A stretch of DNA of 64,000 bases from Clarireedia homoeocarpa (Eukaryota > Ascomycota > Leotiomycetes > Helotiales > Rutstroemiaceae). The position numbers were made by a program, and so were the translations under genes. The notes under the pieces are model-generated. The model saw only the letters and a list, made by a program, of their open reading frames with translations. It did not search any database and was not told the origin of the DNA. The stretch covers positions 62,001-126,000 of the forward strand of contig LNKV01000054.1 of the NCBI GenBank assembly GCA_001465935.1, in the 5' to 3' direction. Shown piece after piece: positions 20,130-31,782 of the stretch (positions are counted from its first letter, which is position 1; the number at the start of each line of letters is the position of its first letter).

Positions 20130-23100
20130 GATGCCCAGGTTGGGTTCGGGGAATCATTCAACTTCACAAAATTTTTATTCTCAAGATAAGTATAACGTCT
20201 CGCGATTTCCCTCTGGGACCCCTACCAAAGGCACTCAGTACACCAAGAACGGCGCTGATGACTCTAAGCCTTGTGCCTTCTACGCCCAGAACTGATGGCG
20301 CAACGCCTTGTATAATATCTAGGAACGGTTATCCACCTAACCTGTATCCCCAAAGACCTTTTCTTGATACGTTATATCAGAGCTCCGACTTCACGGATAA
20401 CCTCGCTAGTAACTTCAATTCTTCGACTACTTCTTTCCATTTACGCAGATAGCTGCTGTAACAAAGTAAATATTATGTAAAATATTATAGTGGGGGCCGC
20501 GGCTTCTATTTCACAGGCTATTTTCCCTTTTTTGTAACCTATAAGCGACCTTTCAATAGGTATATCGCTGTATTCAACTTAACAAGTATTTCGAAAACGG
20601 CAGACGCAAACTATGAATACTGGGATCAGTTTGGAAATCGAATGTTCGAGCCGCTTTATAGCTCTGTCTACCTTAGTTCAAACAGGTACAAACCTCGAAA
20701 GCTCGTGGTTCAATGTACCTAGTATGTCTACTACGGTTCTTATGATTCAAAGACGGAAGATTGGACTTGTGTTAAACTAAGTGGAAATATTCTACTAGTA
20801 CTCAAAATGTCCGAATGGGCTGTGAAACCTGCGGTTAAGAGATATAACAACAACAGCTAAATTCGGTTGTGTTTTGGTCTTATATATGTATTTGGCAGAA
20901 CGTTATTGGTTGTGCTATTTTTGCAGTTATTTATGATTATGCCCGGAATGGAGGCTCTATAGGAGTGGAACATCGACCTTATTTACAAATTTCAAGACTT
21001 TCTTGGCTACAGTTGGGACTGGCCGGTTTACGCTGCTAATGTGCTGGATAAGGCAGGATATAATCTGGTCTCAAATCAAAATGCAAAATATTCTGCTAGG
21101 CTACGGAAACCTCGTCCAAAAAAGTTGATGGTGTATGATAAATATTCCGGATGGAATCTTCGATATAATCCCCTAGCAGATATACCCTTCGTTCTGATTA
21201 GCTTTTCAAGGTATCACTTCCCTGTCGGAGCAAGCCCAGATTACAAGACTAGCGGGGAAGTCGCAGTACAAACAAGGGCAGACTTGGAACAACTAGCGAG
21301 ATATGCGACCAAGTAGTATTTTGAGTTAATGGAACAAGGGCCCGATGTTGGAAACAAGGGCTATGCTTATTGGCTTGATTATAAGTGTGGTATGACAAAG
21401 AATGAAGTTAAGTAAATAGCGTATAACAAAGTCCGAGTTACTGAGGACGAGATTTGGACTTTGTGTACTAACACTATCTGTGATGTGGTCTGTACTGCTA
21501 AGAAGATTATTATTGCCCTCTCTGCTGATAGATCGTCAACGGCTTATAACTATCGCGAGTAGGGTTGTTCTCTTTGGACACTTGCGGAAGTCCTGTTGGT
21601 ACACGGAGATGTTAATATATGCTGGCCAAACAAAATAGAACCTTATCGAACTGCGGTTATAGCTTCTGATGCTCGCAGTCTGCGGTCTAAGGCAGGAAAA
21701 GAAAGTAGTATCGAATATATGATAATTTCTTTAAGTAAGGTCGAGATAGCATCAAACTTCTGGTCTGACTAAAACATTGGGGAACAAGCAACTAACAGAA
21801 GACCAACAGTCTACAAGAATCTTGGCAGAGTACTTCGCTGGAGTATTGAATCTAAGCAGAATAGAATTATTTATCACGGTACTTGTAGTGTTCTAAGAGC
21901 GTTACGCGTTCACGAAACCGGGCTCAGAAAATAGGAAAAAGAAAAGGGAACTGTATTTCGCTATGATGGCAATACTAAATTATCGAGTGGATTCAGTATC
22001 CCACGAGGAGAGCCTCTTCCATAGTATAGCTAGACTAAATATAGAAAACGATAATGATAATTTCATAGAGCGATTGATTTCCTGGGCTCCAAGAAACATA
22101 GTTATACTATTGTTACACGGTCTAGACGGGAGTATTTTTATATTATACAAACTCTCGTATCTTGATTAGTATAGAGTGTAGCTCTAGTATATCGAGCCTA
22201 AATATAAAGTGGTAGGGCTTGCTAAAGAAGAAAATACTGTTATAATTGACGATTATTGTGCGATTGCTATTTGTTAGAAAGATTTTCTAAGGTTGCAGTA
22301 TAGGCGTTTATACGGGTTTAAGAAGTTGCTTGCAGAGATAGTCGTATATTCGTCTATACTTTGGACAGCTGTAGTATTCCAGGAAGTCTTTTACTATTTG
22401 CCAACTTATTTCTCTGACCCGGCTTCAGGTTCCGATTTTGATAATTTTGGCGGTTCGGATAATTCGACGAATCCGAAGGGTAGCAATATAAACAACGTAT
22501 CGAATATATTATCGGCAATCTCTCAGAGATCCCAGAATGCAGTTTTATCAGGTGGAAAAGATGATCTGAATATAGATCTATTAAATATACTAGTTATTTT
22601 TATTATTATTATTAGATACAGTATCAGTTTTATTCTCTCTTTGTTTAGGCCGATCTGTGTATATAGGCTATTTGGTAGTTCTACTATCGAAGTATCCTCC
22701 AATCTAGTAGCTTTCGAAGGAACACTGCCCAAAGATAAGATTGAGAGAAAACTTTTTAGGAGTATAAACAATCGATTGACTTAGGATCTATCTGTATTAC
22801 TACTTTCGTATAGCGATACCAAGAAAAGGATTGGTAGAAATCCACAATAGTTTTCCGAGACTTCTTCCGAGCCGAATAAAAGTCGATTGTAGGTATTAAG
22901 GGAACAGTTCGGTATTCTACCAGAGTACAGAATCTTCACCCTGGTAGATACAGGCCGCCTTAACGTTATCACTTTTACTGCTAAACGTCCTCCATCGGTC
23001 GTATTGCTGTGTAGTAGAGATCGGGGAATACTTAGAGCAGTTTTATATAGTTGGGAGTATAAGAACGATTGCTTGTATAAAGAAGCTGTTATTCGTATAT

Positions 23101-23190
23101 CAAGTAAGGTCTGGGAGGAGGCGGCACCTAAAGGTTGGTTGAAGCTCTGTTTAAGCAAGAGGCAGCACATCTCTAATATATAAGCTATTC
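20130..23190 (+). pseudogene. RIP-damaged relict of a large fungal protein gene
   Basis: Consecutive plus-strand stretches read as protein-like but are broken by stops, mostly TAG/TAA at places expected for Gln or Trp codons. Segments include LDKAGYNLVSNQNAKYSARL and YSGWNLRYNPLADIPFVLIS (21041-21316), then CSLWTLAEVLL and NICWPNKIEPYRTAV (about 21565-21665). A membrane-type part (22293-22784) follows, with LVDTGRLNVITFTAKRPPSV near 22940-23000. The CSLWTLAEVLL pattern recalls HET-like or other large fungal proteins of unknown function. The 3' part resembles C-terminal segments of fungal hypothetical membrane proteins. It is not functional as read. The limits are approximate, and more than one gene could be involved. 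Confidence 0.5.
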
Positions 23191-23429
23191 TCTTGCCTAT
23201 TCTCTCGAATTTGATTTTATAGTAAAGAGAGCTGGTCTCTCTTTAAAGCTGACACAAGGGAAGCTGAGTTGGGGAATATCGAGAAGGGTGAAGGGAAGTC
23301 GGTATTAGAGAAGTACTAGTTGAAGTCTGAGTAATTTATAAAAGCTTAAGGGAAAATAAGTATAAAGGAAGAAGAAGAGGATAGTTTTGCTTGTAGATCT
23401 TACAATAAGTTCAACGCCCATTTGATATT

Positions 23430-24138
23430 TGCCTAAATTCAAATATACCACCAGTATTTACTATTGCTTTTCTATCACCTTAGCTAATCTTCAACCCCAA
23501 TGTTTGAATCTATCAACACCAGGCTCCTGTTTAGCCCTTTCGAATCGTTCCCACTATAGACTATTGCTCTTCAATAAGTATAGACTCTATAATACTATTA
23601 CTTCCTTCTCTTCAGGATTCAGCTTCAATCTTGCCAATATCGCCGTATAAGATTCTGGTATAGGTGGATGCTTGATCTCGAATTACAAACGAGAGCCAAC
23701 ATATATATCGTCAGCCAGTACGTTTATCGCTATAAGCCATATAGGAAACAGGAGTAGAGCTACCGCAACCAATTAGTTCAACAGGCAGGCATTCCCAAGG
23801 GTAACAATATTCACAGCAAATGCAACCCAGCCTATAGTCCTAGTGATATTGTAAAGGTTTGGGTGTTTGGGCCGAGGGGTAGTCAAGAGGCAATTGATGA
23901 CAACGCCTCGGGGGGCGAAGAGTGTGACCGAAGTGCCATCTGGCAAGGTCCACCAAGCTTTCACTTCTTTGGACATCGCCGAGGGTTTTGACGAAGAGGA
24001 TATTGCGGTCTCGGCAGCAGTATCCAAGGCCATACAATTCTCTTTTATCAGGATCTTGCGCACAATAACAGATGTTATAAGAGCCATATATGTTGCTAGT
24101 CCATACCAATCGTTCATTAGTACCGCCACGATCACTGG
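23430..24138 (-). pseudogene. Truncated membrane-protein gene (fungal hypothetical family)
   Basis: The minus strand reads VKAWWTLPDGTSVTLFAPRG, then LLTTPRPKHPNLYNITRTIG and WVAFAVNIVTLGNACLLN, then a TAA where Gln is expected, then LVAVALLLFPIWLIAINVLA…DDIYVGSRL. After another break come ESYTAILARLKLNP and WERFERAKQEPG. This is the C-terminal half of a widespread fungal integral membrane protein of unknown role. Its 5' part is absent: the frame stops where the hAT-like element begins at 24141, and sequence beyond the element does not continue it. Stops fit CAA-to-TAA and CAG-to-TAG change. Confidence 0.6.
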
Positions 24139-24140
24139 AG

Positions 24141-24565
24141 TAGGCTGCGGCAGAAGCCCAGCGGGCGGGGCCCCACTGGGCGGGCTGAGAAAATGAAAAC
24201 CCGGCCCATTACCCAGTGGGTAATAAGTTGGGTTATAGGTAATAGGTAGCCCACGGGGTAATAGGCAATAACTAATTTATTATAGAAGAGACTGCAGTGT
24301 AGTTGAGAATATATAAATAATATTTTAACTAGACAAAATTACAAGTTCAATTTTCGATACAAAGCATAGTAGAAAGAGCACAATTTTGAGATTAGTAGAA
24401 ATTATTTACTTCTTAGTCTACAATAGGTCCTAGGTTCTTGGCAGCCCACTGGGTAACCCATGGGCGGGACATCCCATTGTCCCATTACCCGCCCAGCCCA
24501 TGGGGACCCAGTGGGCGGGACAAGAAGTGGAAAACCCGGCCCATGGGGCCCCACGCCGCAGCCTA
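24141..24565. mobile_element. hAT-like non-autonomous element, ~425 bp
   Basis: Perfect 11-bp inverted ends, TAGGCTGCGGC at 24141-24151 and GCCGCAGCCTA at 24555-24565, enclose GC-rich subterminal blocks with many copies of CCCAGTGGG, CCCATGGG and CCCGGCCC and an AT-rich centre. There is no coding capacity. End sequence and subterminal clusters resemble hAT-superfamily MITEs. No matching 8-bp target duplication was seen (CACTGGAG on the left, GATATACT on the right), so flanking decay or rearrangement must be assumed. Confidence 0.7.
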
Positions 24566-25139
24566 GATATACTTCTGCCTACGGCAGCGGGTCAAGCCCG
24601 GCGTCTATTTTTTTTGAAGTGTATTTCGAAGTGAATATTTTGATAAACATACCAATTTCATACTTCAACTCATATTGTGAGTGTATTCGGAATTCAAGAT
24701 CCCCTTCAATTATTGGCCTCTCGGTTTTCTAATCGTACCCGAAGAGGCAAATGTGAAATATCTTCATAAAAACTGAACAACCAGCCCCTAGGTCGCACTG
24801 TATTCATGAATTTCGTACAATCCCTCATCGTATTTCTCTAAACATAGTAAATATTGGCTGTTGCCTGAAGAAGGATCGAAGTAAAGCCTTTCTCATGTAC
24901 GACGAGGTTAGAGTCCGGCGAACCGAGGACTTCTAAGCCGCAGGAGAGTATTATATAAAGAAGAAGAAGAAGAAGAAGTCACTTTTGCAACTCTATCACT
25001 CAATCTCCTGATACAATCATTCTCATAAATCAACGTACAAACACACTATTTGCTCCTCCAGCTTCAACATTGCCTGCTGTTCAGCTTCACAAATCTTCAA
25101 TCAACAACCTCCTACTTACAACTTCATCGAATCACCATC
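24566..25139. promoter_or_regulatory. 5' region of small basic protein gene
   Basis: No gene lies in the first ~380 bp. TATATAAAG at about 24952-24960 is followed by a GAA run and a pyrimidine-rich leader with CACTCAATCTCCT, a phrase also found in similar form before the related gene at 27480. Confidence 0.4.
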
Positions 25140-25340
25140 ATGCCCACTCACAAGGCGGAATCTCACACGACCAAGAAGGCGGAGTCCTCCTCCAAGCGGA
25201 AATTCAGAGATGTAGTCGTCAAAGCCAACGCTGTAAGCGCGTTTACTGACGGTAATAAAACCAATTCTAAGAGAAATGGTTCAAAGGAAGGGGATAAAGG
25301 AAAGGGCGAGTCTACAGAAAAGGGCCGGTCTTCTTCATAG
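25140..25340 (+). CDS. Small Lys/Ser-rich basic protein A (66 aa)
   Basis: The ATG at 25140 is preceded by ATCACCATC and a TATA-bearing leader. The predicted 66-residue protein is highly charged and probably disordered. It has no signal peptide or membrane segment and ends in a Gly/Lys/Ser-rich tail. The middle (KRKFRDVVVKANAVSA) can be aligned with KRLTRDLVHRAVAAS of the protein at 27480, and both start MP and end in K/S/G-rich tails, so the two look like diverged paralogues. I recognise no family. Small size and low-complexity composition leave room for doubt that it is a gene. Confidence 0.5.
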   Translation: MPTHKAESHTTKKAESSSKRKFRDVVVKANAVSAFTDGNKTNSKRNGSKEGDKGKGESTEKGRSSS

Positions 25341-27479
25341 ACATAATCCTTGGTATTGCGGCCAGACTCAGAACAATACTGCAAAGATATTGAGAAGCAG
25401 AACCACATGGAAACAATTGTTCCGGTGATGAAGACCTAGAAAGTGTGAGGGTTGTGAAGTTCAGGCGTTCTAGTTATGCTTATAGACTGCACACTCTTTT
25501 TGGTATTTGTTTTTTTGATCTGTTTTTTTTCGCTTGGGTCTGTCTTTTGATTGAAGAGTAGCGGGCATAATATACGGATTCTGCATTTTGCAATTGAACA
25601 ACTTTGCTTTCCACGTGAAGTCAGGAAACATGAATAGCGACATGTGGTTGATGATAAATAAAGGTATGTCACATTACATGTCCGACCCTCGTGATATGTA
25701 ACACTTGCTACACCTCTGCATTAGTACTTACTGGAAACCCGAATTGCTACTAACAGACGGCTGAATAACATCTAGAGACGACTCTTGCGCCAGGGTGGAG
25801 GGCTTCTCGACCCAGCTTCATTCACGATTCTGTATCCGGTACTCTTTGACCAGATATCCCACGATTGAGGTTCGATTGGCTTTAGAATTGTTTGTGTAGG
25901 GTGATGACCGGATCGCCGTACGACGACTAGATTGTGGAGGTGTTGGTTGGTTTGTGGATAGATGTTGGTTGGGGTCCACAGCAGTGGAACCTCGTGTCGG
26001 TTCAGTGTATTCACTGAACTACGGAAGAGGGACTACAGGATATAGGATACACGCTGTAGCATAGTAATTAGTACGGGAGAGAAGGTCTATATAGTCCAAC
26101 TCTCCCTCTCACCTAGTTTAGAGAATTCACCCAGATTATAATATTAAATCTAAAAGTTGAGATTTTCACTTGATATTTACACAATGCATAACTTCCTCTA
26201 GGATAACTAGCTCCGAGATGCCTCTAATACCACTGGTATCTGAACTGTTACTCCTATTCAGGCCCGGGCTGGTTACTATAACTATGTTACCTAATCATAC
26301 GTTCTCAAGACACTAGACGAGCTCTGAAATGTGAGACAACCGGCCGACCACCTCGTTACCCAACGGCTGTACGTGAAGACGTTTTAAGACCCCACCCTTC
26401 CGGCCTAGGTGCCAAATTGTTTGGGTTACGTCAAACACACTGGCAGGATTGCAATACAACAAAGATCTCTACACCATATCAGGGGACTTATGGATGAAAC
26501 TATAAAGACAGTAGGGCTCTCGTTACGTGATGCGGGGGCATAGTCAAATAAGTGAAGTGGTGCTGGGAGTTTAGATTGTCATGTGGATTTGCATTGTTTG
26601 CTGCTTTTTGAATGATTAGCTGTGGTTATGATACTTTCATGAATATTGGTAAAATGCAGGTACAGATTAACCGTTGGAATGATTGTTAGATGTTGGCTGG
26701 CCAGTCTTGTTAATCGACCATCCAATTTTCTGTACTGAGTAGTTGCGCCAGGGCATCGTTTCTACCCTGGCGGCAAGCTCGTCGTCTACTCCGGCGTCTA
26801 TTTAACCTCCTCGTGAAATCCAGCTGGACAAAGCTTTGGGCCTACGTTTGGTCAAGCACTGGCGTAATTTGTAATCAAACTGCAGGAATCCGAATGATTG
26901 GACTACCAATGTTAAATTCCATGTGTTCACAACGAGTGAATGCAAATTCAAGGAAAACTTTCGTACGCTGTTGCTGGCTCCCCAACATTGAAATGGTGTC
27001 TGGCGAATCAAATATATGTTTTCTTTCAAACAGAAGACGCGGGTTTTTACGAGTAGATTCGAAGTTAGCAGTTCGGCCATGAATTGGTGTCCTCTTTTCG
27101 GGCCACCTATATGCGACTGCTAGGACGAAGCCAAGCCTTGCTCGTGTATCTCGAAAATGTGGAGAGATAGTCATGCTCGTGTATCGCAGGATATCAAATG
27201 TTGACCATGTTCACGTATCGCAGGATGTCTAATGTTGACCATGTTCACGTATTGCAAAGACATCGAGAGTTGGTGAACCAACGGAGTCTAGATCACTGAG
27301 AAGAACATAAATAGAGGGAACAGACTGCTATCTATCTGAAAATCAGCATCATTCAATCTCCTCATTCAATTACATTCATATTCAAAAGCTATCTTCCAAG
27401 CCTTCTACAAAGCGAATCAACTTTTTTCCCGACTGCCAATCTCATCTTCATTTCGCAAGTCCTCACCTTTACCGTCACA
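25341..27479. other. Gene-poor spacer with tandem repeat before small protein B
   Basis: No supportable gene. At about 27172-27260 a 34-bp unit (CATGTTCACGTATCGCAGGA…) is repeated two to three times. CATAAATAG at about 27306-27314 is a possible TATA element for the gene at 27480. Earlier sequence contains frames that read like decayed repeat remnants but could not be assigned. Confidence 0.45.
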
Positions 27480-27668
27480 ATGCCAAAGTCCATCTCAAAC
27501 ACTACAACCTCCACTACAAAATCAGGAGGCAAGAGGCTCACCAGAGACCTGGTACATAGAGCCGTAGCAGCATCAAAGAAGGAAAAGAAGGGAACATCAG
27601 AGGGGGAGTCAAAGTCCGACCCAAAGAAGTCGGGAGAAAAGTCAAAGGGTGGAGAGCAAGCTCACTAG
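27480..27668 (+). CDS. Small Lys/Ser-rich basic protein B (62 aa)
   Basis: ATG at 27480 in context CACAATGCC; TAG at 27666-27668. The product has 62 residues, rich in Lys, Ser, Gly and Thr, probably disordered, with no membrane or signal segment. GKRLTRDLVHRAVAAS matches the spacing of RKFRDVVVKANAVSA in the protein 2.3 kb to the left, and the leaders share CAATCTCCT. It is probably a paralogue of protein A. Function unknown. Confidence 0.5.
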   Translation: MPKSISNTTTSTTKSGGKRLTRDLVHRAVAASKKEKKGTSEGESKSDPKKSGEKSKGGEQAH

Positions 27669-28166
27669 AAGGAAAATCGCAAGCCCGAGCTCTAGAACAG
27701 GAAAGGGGTTAGCAGGGAAAAGCGAGGAGCAAAGAAAGAGATTGAGCGGCAGGGTACCGTACATGTGCCGACATCACAATCAGAGCAGGATAGTGTGTGC
27801 CAACCACTATGCATCAGACGTGGGAAAAGCATAGGTGTCATACGGTGCTTGGCTTTTTGATATTTGGATCATAGAATGTATGCTACCTGGTGTCTAGGCG
27901 TTTTTGGGTGTTTCCAAGACCTGGTTTCATGTTTTTCCAACTATATACACTCATTTAGCTCTTTTTAGATGGTATGCAAGTTTGAGGTTCATTATGTTTT
28001 GGCTGGGTTCAAAGTCTTTCCAGCTACAATCATTCACTGTGAAAGCACTGTTGTCCAGTCCTCTTTCACCATAAACTCTTCTAAAGTCGTCATTGAACAC
28101 TCAATGCCATGCTATTTACAGTTAGCCAGAATCCGAATTACTGCCATGAAAGAAATGAATGCATGA
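27669..28166. other. Spacer between small protein B and NmrA-like gene
   Basis: The genes are convergent, and both 3' ends are expected here. No gene seen. Confidence 0.5.
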
Positions 28167-29197
28167 TTAGAATACCTTTCTGATATCCTCTGCAGTCCAG
28201 ATGTTGTCGTCGCCGCCATCATACCCAGGATCCGAAGAATACGCAAACATGTCACCAATCTCCTTCCCCATCTCCTTATCCGGCGAGGTCTCAATCATAT
28301 CTTCCAAGGTAACTTGTTTATATCTTGCCTGCTCTCCAGTAACTTTGCTCCAGATGCCAAGGTAATCTCTCCAGCTACATATCGAACCTGCAGCCATGTA
28401 TGACTTACCTGGTGGCATCTGGGATACCGCGTAGATGAAATTCCCCATATCGGCATTGACTGCGAGGTGCGGAATTGATTTATCCGGATCAGTGGGAAAA
28501 CTCATCTGAAATGTCCCATCTGGCAGCTAGCAAATACATACAATGTATCAGCAATCTGACTTCACACTCACGAGAAAGAGCCAAATGAAAAGTCCAAACG
28601 AACCTTCCTCAAATAAGCCCCCATAGCCAATTTATAACTACTCATAAAGTACCCCGTCTGCACACAACTCATCTTCTTCTCCAGCCGGGGATATCTATCC
28701 ATCACATAGCCCGGAAAGACCCTCGCCTTCGCATCGAAATGGTACAACTCTCGAAAGCGTCCCCTACTGCACTTCTCCGCCCAACTCAGCGTCGAAACCA
28801 AGAACCCATTCTCGTCCAACCCGTCCAATATCTCTTCACTCGCCGCCGCATCCGCAATATTTCTTCCCTGTCGCTCCTCCACAATTCCTGCATATTCTCT
28901 TATCGATATACCCAGTTCTGCGGCGCGCGCACGTGCAGCAGGGGAGTAAAACGGCTCCCAATAATTCGTTACTGAGAATATGATATTTGCCCCACGGAAG
29001 GCGGCGATCAGAGAGGAGGCGTCTTCGAAATCCGCTTGCATGATCTCAATGCCTTGCGCCGAGAGAATTTGGGCAGTAGTTGAGAAGGGCTTGCGTGTTA
29101 TGCCGCGGATTTTGAAGTTGGGATCGCGGGAAAAGCGCGTGGCGACGGAGCGGCCTTGGTTGCCAGTTATACCGAGAATGACGATTAACTTGGCCAT
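28167..29197 (-). CDS. NmrA-like NAD(P)-binding protein
   Basis: Two exons, 29197-28604 and 28526-28167, joined by a 77-nt GT-AG intron, give 317 residues, usual for the family. The Rossmann motif is GITGNQGRSVA (residues ~8-18), followed by RGITRKP, which suits NADP-type binding. ADFEDASSLIAAFRGANIIF and FSVTNYWEP are typical of NmrA-like atypical short-chain dehydrogenases. Such proteins act as redox sensors or regulators, as with NmrA in nitrogen control, or as reductases. The catalytic Tyr-Lys pair of classic SDRs is not obvious, so an enzyme role cannot be assumed. The gene stands alone; no link to the terpenoid cluster 11 kb away is seen. Confidence 0.85.
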
Positions 29198-30405
29198 TTG
29201 GGAATATGGAAAGGCTGATTGATATGTTGTTGCTATTGGGTATTGGGGCTAATGTATAGGGCGAAGAATGATAGATGGCATGGCAGACTCGGAGTCTTGA
29301 AAGACCGAAGATACTTCTATGGTATTAATGTGTCCAGTAGGTCGGTATCATAGTCGTCGATGACATGCTAGGACCTGCCATTTTTGAGACTATTCACAGC
29401 GCGTTGTCTGACATGGAGTTCTGTAGGAATTGCGGGGTTAAGGTTACAGTGACTGGGGTGAACGTGTGGGGTCCGATCGTTTCAATACTACTCTAGACGT
29501 TTCAATGCTAATTACCGACTTTCAGTTTCTCCATGTATGAAGATCTCTTTTCCTTTTCCAGTCCATCTTGCAATGTCCGGCTTCTCACAAAAAACTGCCA
29601 TTTCCTGGTCCATTCCCATCACCATACTAACTGCTCTTCATGCTAGCACATCGTTATGCATCCCCTTCACCAAACCCCTTCATCTTACTTGGTGGTCAGG
29701 ATAAATCGATGTATTCATGTCGCTCCACGTTATAATGCGGCGTCAATCGACTACTAGATCAAATATGATCTGCGACATGAAATACAACACCATCGCAGAT
29801 TGTCTCCCCCAATTCGCATTCCCACATCGGCCAAAAACCGGTTTTAATCACCAAGACGACTAGGTGCAGCAGCCGAATGCGAGAAGGTTGCGCCGCGCAA
29901 ATTCTTTCATTTATCAAAGTTCGGTGCAGGGTTCTAGGGGCTTAACGTGGCCATGGCAATTTTATGCAAAGGGCCCACAGTGAGTGCTGTTGGTGCCCAG
30001 CTGTGCCCCATGTGAAAGTTCAGATACACATAGAGTTTGAGGGATTCTGGCCACAGTAGGCGATGAGGAGATGTTTGATCTTTTCCCTTGAAGAGAGTCG
30101 TTCGATTATGGTTCTAAGACGGGTTATCGGTGCGGTGCGTGGCCGATTTGATAGGATAGAAGAAGAGAGTATACTCGAGTAGAGATAAAGAAATCAATAT
30201 TCTTGGCACATTGTTGATTTAACACATTTTTTTTTTCTCTTTTCGTTCTTAATGGATATGATACAGCATGTGGGTACAGAGGAAACATAGAATTTCATGC
30301 AAATCCGATGAAGACCGGGCTTTAACGTCTCGGTCCCTGGAGTGAACAGTGAGGTCATTAGCTAGGTATACAGTAATTTTTAATCCAAAAAAAGATTGTC
30401 CTTCT
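29198..30405. other. Gene-free spacer, 1.2 kb
   Basis: It holds the promoter of the NmrA-like gene and the 3' flank of the rhodopsin-like gene. Short frames on both strands lack coding character. Confidence 0.5.
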
Positions 30406-31782
30406 TCATGCTCGATACTCCTGGCTCGAAACATGAACTTGAGTAGTTTTCATAATTCCTGCCGGACTCTGATGTGGTAGAATGCTTTCCTGCGATGTGT
30501 TTTCCGGCTTCACGCTAAACTCTTCTTCCGTCGTTGACTTGATATCCTCTGCGCTGCGGTCTTTTGTTGGGCGGTCGAAGACGTCGAATTCTAAGTCGTC
30601 CTGTCTCTTATTGCGTGCTTGCGATCTTTGCGACCAGCCCATTCTATCTGGCCCATTGCTTTCGTTTCGATGATATCCACCGCTCCCGTACTTTTTCGAT
30701 GAGTATCCATTTGAGGATCCCGTGAAGACGGACTTTATAAGATGTTTCAGAGGTGGTATGCAGGCTGCTATCATAGCGGTACAGATCTCAACTGTCGTCC
30801 AAATCGTAAGGTCGGAGCTGTCGTAAAGGAAATCGCCATGTTGACCGTAAGTTGTTAAGAAGGAGATTTTGACAAAGGCAGCGGCAGTTGCACTGGGAGT
30901 TGAACATTAGCACGAGTCATATTATCTGGACAGGTAATGCTCACAATATGCCAAGGGATAGAATGCCATATACACCTATCTTTACTCTCCACTTGAGTTG
31001 CACTCCCCATATCATAGGGATTGGAAGTAGCGCGAATATTAAGTCGGTCAAGACAGAGACGCCAAGTGGGCTGTTAGTGAGAGAACTATTGGCAACGGTA
31101 GAGCTGAGACTTACTGGAATTGAAGAATGCCGCGAACTTCAACTGTTTAGCGGGGATACACTCCCCTTTAATGGACACATCCCATACGAATTGTAGCGGA
31201 CGGCATTGAAAGAAAACCGTTACTAAAAGTTGTAATTAGTCTCTGATTCAGATCCAAGTTTGGATTTCCGCTACATACATAGATTTCCAGTGGCCGAAAG
31301 CCCGGTGAAGATAAGTACGCCGTAAATAAAGTACTTGTACTTCTTTGCGAGCGCCAGTCGTAGTAAGAAGAATCCAATGCTAAGCTTCGCGAGACACAGT
31401 CCGATGACACAAAGCGGTTGGGTGACAAAGTTGAAATGAAGACCACGACTGATATTGGAAGCTGGAACGATATACTGAACGTGCCGACCAGCACCGAAAT
31501 GGACTTCTGGTATGATGACCATCATCTGTGTGAACAGAATGACCTGTTTGGTGGTTAGAATATAAGACTTTCTCCACAATAGCGTGCATTGCATGCAGAT
31601 GAAGTGCTTACCATTGCACCTATCATCAAGTAGTCATCCACCCCAACATCTCGAATGATCCGCAGCCTAACATAAAGACGTAGAAATCCAACAATCAGTG
31701 TCAACGCAACTAGGGTACCGCAGACGGCGAGGATCTGCGGCCCTCTGTTGTGATCAGGTGGTATGCTCGTGGAGTCTGCCAT
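30406..31782 (-). CDS. Rhodopsin-like integral membrane protein (fungal SAT4/PTH11-related type)
   Basis: Five exons, 31782-31612, 31543-31279, 31222-31111, 31070-30945 and 30892-30406, give 386 residues. The third intron (31110-31071, 40 nt) has a weak GTCTCAG donor and is the least certain junction. Successive hydrophobic segments fit seven passes: ILAVCGTLVALTLIVGFLRL, YIVPASN…VTQPLCVIGLCLA, YFIYGVLIFTGLSATGN, VLTDLIFALLPIPMIWGV, and TAAAFVKISFLTTYG. The marker phrases RDVGVDDYLMIGAM, FFQCRPLQFVWD and TDLIFALLPIP belong to the large fungal rhodopsin-domain family. The C-terminal ~110 residues form a polar cytoplasmic tail. Members are mostly uncharacterised; some act as surface sensors. 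Confidence 0.85.

Noticed and set aside
26200..26420. Possible retroelement primer-binding or LTR-like sequence near the TGGTATCTGAACTG phrase.
   Set aside because: No matching second repeat or coding part could be found within the window.
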